Assembly: GCA_964545045.1 (NCBI GenBank)
Contig: CAZJEN010000016.1
Coordinates: 1-64,000, forward strand
Source: SIG307 sp964545045
Lineage (GTDB): Bacteria; Bacillota; Clostridia; Lachnospirales; Lachnospiraceae
DNA length: 64,000 nucleotides
Direction of reading: 5' to 3'
This document shows positions 60,215 to 64,000 of this stretch, piece after piece (the stretch's first letter is position 1; each line of letters starts with the position of its first letter). The notes below the pieces were generated by a model. It did not search any database and had not been told where the DNA came from. It saw nothing but the letters and a program-made list of their open reading frames with translations. Position numbers and translations under genes: made by a program.

Positions 60215-61969
60215 ATGGAAGAAAACACAAAAACCTATAAGGAGATGTATGAGGGAAGGATGTGGGTACAACCGTATCAGAGAGATTGGTCAGTGGACCC
60301 GTATGAAGATATGGACAACACCTATTACAGGGAAGACATTGGATATCGGATTGAGCGAACCCACAAGCTGGCCCAGGATAAGCCGACCATTACCGTATCC
60401 ATTCCGGTAAAGCATCTTGGAATCATGGAAACAAGTATTGCGGGAGCAGATTATTGTTTACGGGCATTTTTGCCGTACATTGATGAGTTAAACGAGCCGC
60501 TGTACAACCGGAACCGTCCGGACTCTGAGAAGGGAAAGTATTACTGTTATCGTCCGGGAGGAGAGGTACTAGCCCGGAATTCTGCGTATTTCAAGATGTG
60601 TCCGAAAAAGGATTATACCATCGGTAGCGGTGATTGGGTATATTTGATTCCACCGGAAGAGGTGGGACCACCGGAGCTTTGTTTATGTATGATGATACAG
60701 GTGCAGTTACCGGCGAAAAAGATGCGAAAGACGTTGCGGATGCTGACCCAGGATTTGCCGGATACGGTGGACCGGTACATTGCGGAGTTTAAGCAGCATG
60801 AATATGCGGATGCAATGGAGCTGGAAAGGCTTCAGATGGATATTCGCAAGTGGCTTAGGAACAGCCCTTATTGTGCTTTTTTGGCCAACGGAAGCATTTT
60901 ACCGCGAGAGGGAGGAAATGATCTGCCGATGAAGAATGCGGTGCCGTTTATGGCGATTCCGGAGGAGGAAATCGAGGTATGCGGTGTAAAAGGTATGGGT
61001 ATCAAGAGAGGAGTCACTGTGATTACCGGTGGCGGATATTCGGGAAAATCCACGCTGCTTGAGGCAATTTCCGCAGGAACCTATAATCATGCATGGGGTG
61101 ACGGAAGAGAACTTTGTATTACGGATGCTACCGCCATGGGGATTGTGGCGGAGGACGGACGCAGTGTAAAAAATGTTAATATTGCGCCGTTTATCAAGTG
61201 GATCCCGGGACAGGATACGGCGCACTTTTCCACGGAACGGGCTTCCGGCTCCACATCCCAGGCTACAAACATTATGGAAGCGGTCAGCATGGGAAGTAAA
61301 CTTCTTCTCATTGACGAGGACCGAAGCGCCACGAACTTTATGATACGGGATGCCCGGATGCGGGAGCTGGTAAAGAAGGAACCGATTACACCGTTTACGG
61401 AACGGGTCAGAGTGTTGTATGAAAAAGAAGGGGTGTCCACCGTGCTTGTTATCGGCGGAAGCGGTGAATATTTGTCGGTGGCGGACCGGGTGTACATGAT
61501 GGAGGATTACCGGATACATAACGTGACCGAAGGTGCGAAGAGGCTGGGAGAGACGATTGAAATGCCGCAACCGACAGGAGAGGCAAACTGGAAACAAAGC
61601 CGTGTTTTAAGCGGAGAGGGCTTTACCTCCTTTGTACCGGAAACGGGCATGGAACGTCTCGCGGTGACGGATGTAGGTATTATCTATGTGGGCGAGGAGG
61701 CCATTGATTTGCGGATGTTGTCCGGGCTGATTACCCAGGCCCAACGAAATGCGGTGGGCTTTTTGATACGATACCTTGAGGTGTCCTTGAACGAAACGAA
61801 GTTTGATGTTGGGGCGAAGTTGGAAGTACTGTACCGCAGAATGGAAGAGGAAGGCTTTGACTGCATCTTTTCCAATTATTTTACGGACTGCGAACGATTT
61901 ATGGATTTACCGCGGAAGGAAGATGTGCTGGCAGCGGTGAATCGGATGAGGAAGGTGAGGTTTTTATGA
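60215..61969 (+). CDS. ABC-class ATPase, PF09818/COG3044 type (first copy)
   Basis: A 584-residue cytoplasmic protein with no membrane segments. Walker A is ITGGGYSGKST near residue 272, an ABC-signature-like ASGSTSQATN near residue 348, and Walker B LLLIDEDRSATNFMIRD near residue 361. This order and the DED-x-SATNFMIRD motif are those of the ABC ATPases of unknown function in COG3044. The N-terminal 200 residues are family-specific. The RBS is poor (AAAGCAG), unlike its neighbours, and the leader is structured. Stop and next start overlap (ATGA). Family members in other organisms have been linked to RNA; the role here is unknown. Confidence 0.88.
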   Translation: MEENTKTYKEMYEGRMWVQPYQRDWSVDPYEDMDNTYYREDIGYRIERTHKLAQDKPTITVSIPVKHLGIMETSIAGADYCLRAFLPYIDELNEPLYNRNRPDSEKGKYYCYRPGGEVLARNSAYFKMCPKKDYTIGSGDWVYLIPPEEVGPPELCLCMMIQVQLPAKKMRKTLRMLTQDLPDTVDRYIAEFKQHEYADAMELERLQMDIRKWLRNSPYCAFLANGSILPREGGNDLPMKNAVPFMAIPEEEIEVCGVKGMGIKRGVTVITGGGYSGKSTLLEAISAGTYNHAWGDGRELCITDATAMGIVAEDGRSVKNVNIAPFIKWIPGQDTAHFSTERASGSTSQATNIMEAVSMGSKLLLIDEDRSATNFMIRDARMRELVKKEPITPFTERVRVLYEKEGVSTVLVIGGSGEYLSVADRVYMMEDYRIHNVTEGAKRLGETIEMPQPTGEANWKQSRVLSGEGFTSFVPETGMERLAVTDVGIIYVGEEAIDLRMLSGLITQAQRNAVGFLIRYLEVSLNETKFDVGAKLEVLYRRMEEEGFDCIFSNYFTDCERFMDLPRKEDVLAAVNRMRKVRFL

Positions 61970-62568
61970 GAATCATAGAGTATTTTGAACAAACAAATGA
62001 ACTGCAAAAATACCTGCGGGAGCAGATTGTACAGGGCGACTGGCGGGCAGCAAAGTATCTGTATGAAGTACTGGAGCAGGGAACGTTAAAGGAACGGTAC
62101 GGGGAATGTACGAGGCTGCTGTTGCTGGTGGAAGATGCCCTTATGATGGCTTCGCCAGAGTTTTTTCAGGCGGTATCGGGGACGGATGAGTCCGAAGGAG
62201 AGAAGAAGTCGGAGATCCTTGCTTTCTGTACCCTGGCGGAACGGGATGAAATCATTGAAGAAGAGATGGAACCGGATATGAAACCGTGGATTGGGTTTGT
62301 GTATACTTATCCGGAGCATCGGGGAAACCGTTATTCGGAAAAGTTGATTCGGTACGCTTGTGAACTGGCAATAAAGGATGGATATGAGAAAGTGTATCTT
62401 TCCTCCAATGAAGTCGAACTGTACGAGAAGTACGGATTTGTATTTTTGAAGAGGATGCACACCCTGTGGGGCGAAGAGACACAGGTGTTTGTAAAGGAAC
62501 TGAGAGATGAAGGTCACGGTTGCGAGTGCAACGAACGAAATGGGGGCGATAGCTGCAATGGAGAATAA
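61966..62568 (+). CDS. GNAT family N-acetyltransferase
   Basis: A 200-residue protein. After a helical N-terminal half comes a GNAT core: WIGFVYTYPEHRGNRYSEKLIRYACELA (residues 105-132) is the acetyl-CoA loop, followed by KVYLSSNEVELYEKYGFVFLK. The C-terminal tail is Cys/Gly-rich and overlaps the next gene. It starts 4 bases inside the first ATPase gene with AAGGTGAGG upstream and overlaps the second ATPase start by 11 bases, so the three are translated as one unit. Substrate unknown. Confidence 0.87.
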   Translation: MRIIEYFEQTNELQKYLREQIVQGDWRAAKYLYEVLEQGTLKERYGECTRLLLLVEDALMMASPEFFQAVSGTDESEGEKKSEILAFCTLAERDEIIEEEMEPDMKPWIGFVYTYPEHRGNRYSEKLIRYACELAIKDGYEKVYLSSNEVELYEKYGFVFLKRMHTLWGEETQVFVKELRDEGHGCECNERNGGDSCNGE

Positions 62569-64000
62569 TTATACACGAATAAGAGAATTGAAAAAAGTAT
62601 TACGATCAAACGGGCAGACAAATTTGAACGGGAAACCGATTTCCTATTTGTTAAGCAGATGGAGAGATACCTACGAGTATACAGACGGGATTACCGTAAA
62701 GTTTGTACCGCTGAATCCGAAGTATCCGGTCAATGTGGCAATGTACATTAATTTGGATGCAGACTTTTTAGGAACGGAGGAGGAAGAAATTAAGCGGTAT
62801 CCGGCATTTTTTGAGGATTACCTGCTACGGGATTACAGTTATCTGTTTGAGGAACTGAGCGAAAAGTACACTCAAAACAACAAGCTGGAACGCTTGTTAT
62901 CGAAAATCCAGTGTCAGAAGCCGGATTGTCGGATTCTGAGGCGAAGCGGATTGCTCTACAACAAGGAAGCGCAGGCCTTTGTGTTGAAGCTGTTTGTACT
63001 TTTTCCGACGGGAGCGGGAGTGTCGATTCTGGGAGAACGAATCAGCCGAATGATAACGGATATTTTAAAGACCGTAGAAGAAGGCTGTACATTCCTTGAT
63101 AGGGAGCAGTTACGGGAGAGACTGGCTGTTTATAAACAGCAGATGGCGTTGCGGGAGTTTTGTCGGGAAAAGGGCTATGTGGCATTTGTGGCGGATGGAA
63201 GTATTTTGCCGAGAAAAGGTGACAGTGAGGAGCCTCTGGAGACGGCGGTACCCTTTGTGTCACCGGAAACGATGCGGGTGACGGTTCCTATGGAGGACGG
63301 AAGGGTGCTTTCTGGCATGGGGATTCCGAAAGGAATTACGGTCATTACCGGAGCCGGATTTTCCGGGAAAACCACACTTTTGGAAGCGATTGAATCAGGT
63401 ATCTACAATCATGTGCCGGGGGACGGAAGGGAGTATGTAGTGGCGGAGCAAAGCCTTGCTGTAACAAATGCAGAGGACGGAAGATATGTGGCGAATGAGG
63501 ATATTTCCATGTTCTTCTCTGATATTCCGTTTCAGGACATCCGGAACTTTACCACAAAGCATGCCAGCGGAAGTATTTCCCAGGCAGCAAACATCATTGA
63601 AGCAATTGCGGGCGGTAGCCGTTTGTTGACCATCGATGAGGATAAGAGTGCGACGAACTTTATGATTCGCGATGAATTGATGCGGAGGATTGTAAAGGAT
63701 GAGGTGATTATTCCGTTTACGGACAGAATCCGGAGCATAACGGAGCAAAAAGACGTATCAACCATTCTTGTGATCGGAGGTTCGGGAGAGTATTTAAAGA
63801 TTGCGGATACGGTGATTCTGATGCATCAATATGTGGCGACGGATGTGACGGAAGAAGTAAGAAAATTGAATTTGCCGGTTTCCGAAGGAGAGTATGGAGC
63901 ATTTGTGGAGACTGAGCGGACGGTGTTGCTGAACGGGGAAGGGGCAAAATCCCTGCTGTTGCAGACGGTTTGTACCGAGGACAGTAAAAAAGTTATTTGC
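62558..64000 (+). CDS. ABC-class ATPase, PF09818/COG3044 type (second copy), 3' end outside the window
   Basis: Open for 481 codons to the window edge from ATG 62558; an in-frame ATG at 62540 is an alternative. Walker A ITGAGFSGKTT is near residue 265, signature HASGSISQAAN near residue 340, and Walker B LLTIDEDKSATNFMIRD near residue 356. The catalytic half is clearly homologous to the gene at 60215, while the N-terminal 150 residues differ, so this is an old duplication. It has only a weak GGGGG RBS and depends on coupling to the acetyltransferase gene it overlaps. Confidence 0.87.
   Translation, partial: MENNYTRIRELKKVLRSNGQTNLNGKPISYLLSRWRDTYEYTDGITVKFVPLNPKYPVNVAMYINLDADFLGTEEEEIKRYPAFFEDYLLRDYSYLFEELSEKYTQNNKLERLLSKIQCQKPDCRILRRSGLLYNKEAQAFVLKLFVLFPTGAGVSILGERISRMITDILKTVEEGCTFLDREQLRERLAVYKQQMALREFCREKGYVAFVADGSILPRKGDSEEPLETAVPFVSPETMRVTVPMEDGRVLSGMGIPKGITVITGAGFSGKTTLLEAIESGIYNHVPGDGREYVVAEQSLAVTNAEDGRYVANEDISMFFSDIPFQDIRNFTTKHASGSISQAANIIEAIAGGSRLLTIDEDKSATNFMIRDELMRRIVKDEVIIPFTDRIRSITEQKDVSTILVIGGSGEYLKIADTVILMHQYVATDVTEEVRKLNLPVSEGEYGAFVETERTVLLNGEGAKSLLLQTVCTEDSKKVIC

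Noticed and set aside
1..64000. tRNA, rRNA, insertion sequence or prophage genes
   Set aside because: None recognised on either strand from cloverleaf, rRNA or transposase/integrase motifs; absence is by eye only.

Overview
The window looks like a chromosomal segment of a fibre-degrading, probably motile member of the Lachnospiraceae (Clostridia, Firmicutes). This rests on strong AGGAGG ribosome binding sites, TTGACA/TATAAT promoters with 17-base spacing, AddAB in place of RecBCD, a six-helix chemoreceptor, a FliB-type flagellin N-methylase, and a set of plant-wall enzymes (GH51, GH9 lipoprotein, domain-permuted GH3, GH120-like). The genus is not determined. No rRNA, tRNA, CRISPR array, insertion sequence or prophage was recognised.

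Layout. 1-2010 (minus): the 3'-truncated argS gene behind its own promoter, an 18-residue arginine-rich leader peptide and an intrinsic terminator, which together form an apparent attenuator. 2055-4700: AraC regulator divergent from a GH51 arabinofuranosidase. 4754-12640: DUF2500 membrane protein, chemoreceptor with DUF1848, EamA transporter, a small helical protein, a glycine riboswitch with an AGCS symporter, and a peptidase S51-HAD fusion. 12661-22290: an accessory-looking stretch with two XRE-TPR regulators, a broken XRE-membrane protein, a lipoprotein, a MerR-methyltransferase fusion with a 19-base-spacer promoter, a phosphatase/nucleoside phosphorylase/acetyltransferase cluster, and a 360-base imperfect inverted repeat. 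22297-26740: carB, a probable 6S RNA with a 20-base periodic tail, a hairpin-dense spacer and a small membrane protein. 26810-37450: addB-addA, cysK and a secreted GH9 cellulase. 37494-42846: hemolysin III, a small hypothetical, a DUF3990/XRE toxin-antitoxin-like pair with two operator repeats, and tex. 42931-54439: a long same-strand run of housekeeping genes (esterase, tsaE-tsaB-rimI, rhomboid, Nudix, methyltransferases, fliB, rnz, tsaD, ispD). 54543-59334: GH3 plus GH120 xylan-saccharide enzymes. 59340-60214: a candidate type I toxin-antitoxin locus beside a strongly expressed-looking 19-codon reading frame and two perfect palindromes. 60215-64000: two tandem PF09818/COG3044-type ABC-class ATPases separated by an acetyltransferase; the second runs off the window.

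How it fits together. The GH51, GH9, GH3 and GH120 genes would cover surface cellulose cutting and intracellular trimming of arabino-xylo-oligosaccharides. tsaE, tsaB and tsaD supply three parts of the t6A tRNA modification machinery. The most novel signals are regulatory RNA: the argS leader-peptide attenuator, the convergent toxin/antisense RNA locus, the 6S tail repeats and the long inverted repeat.
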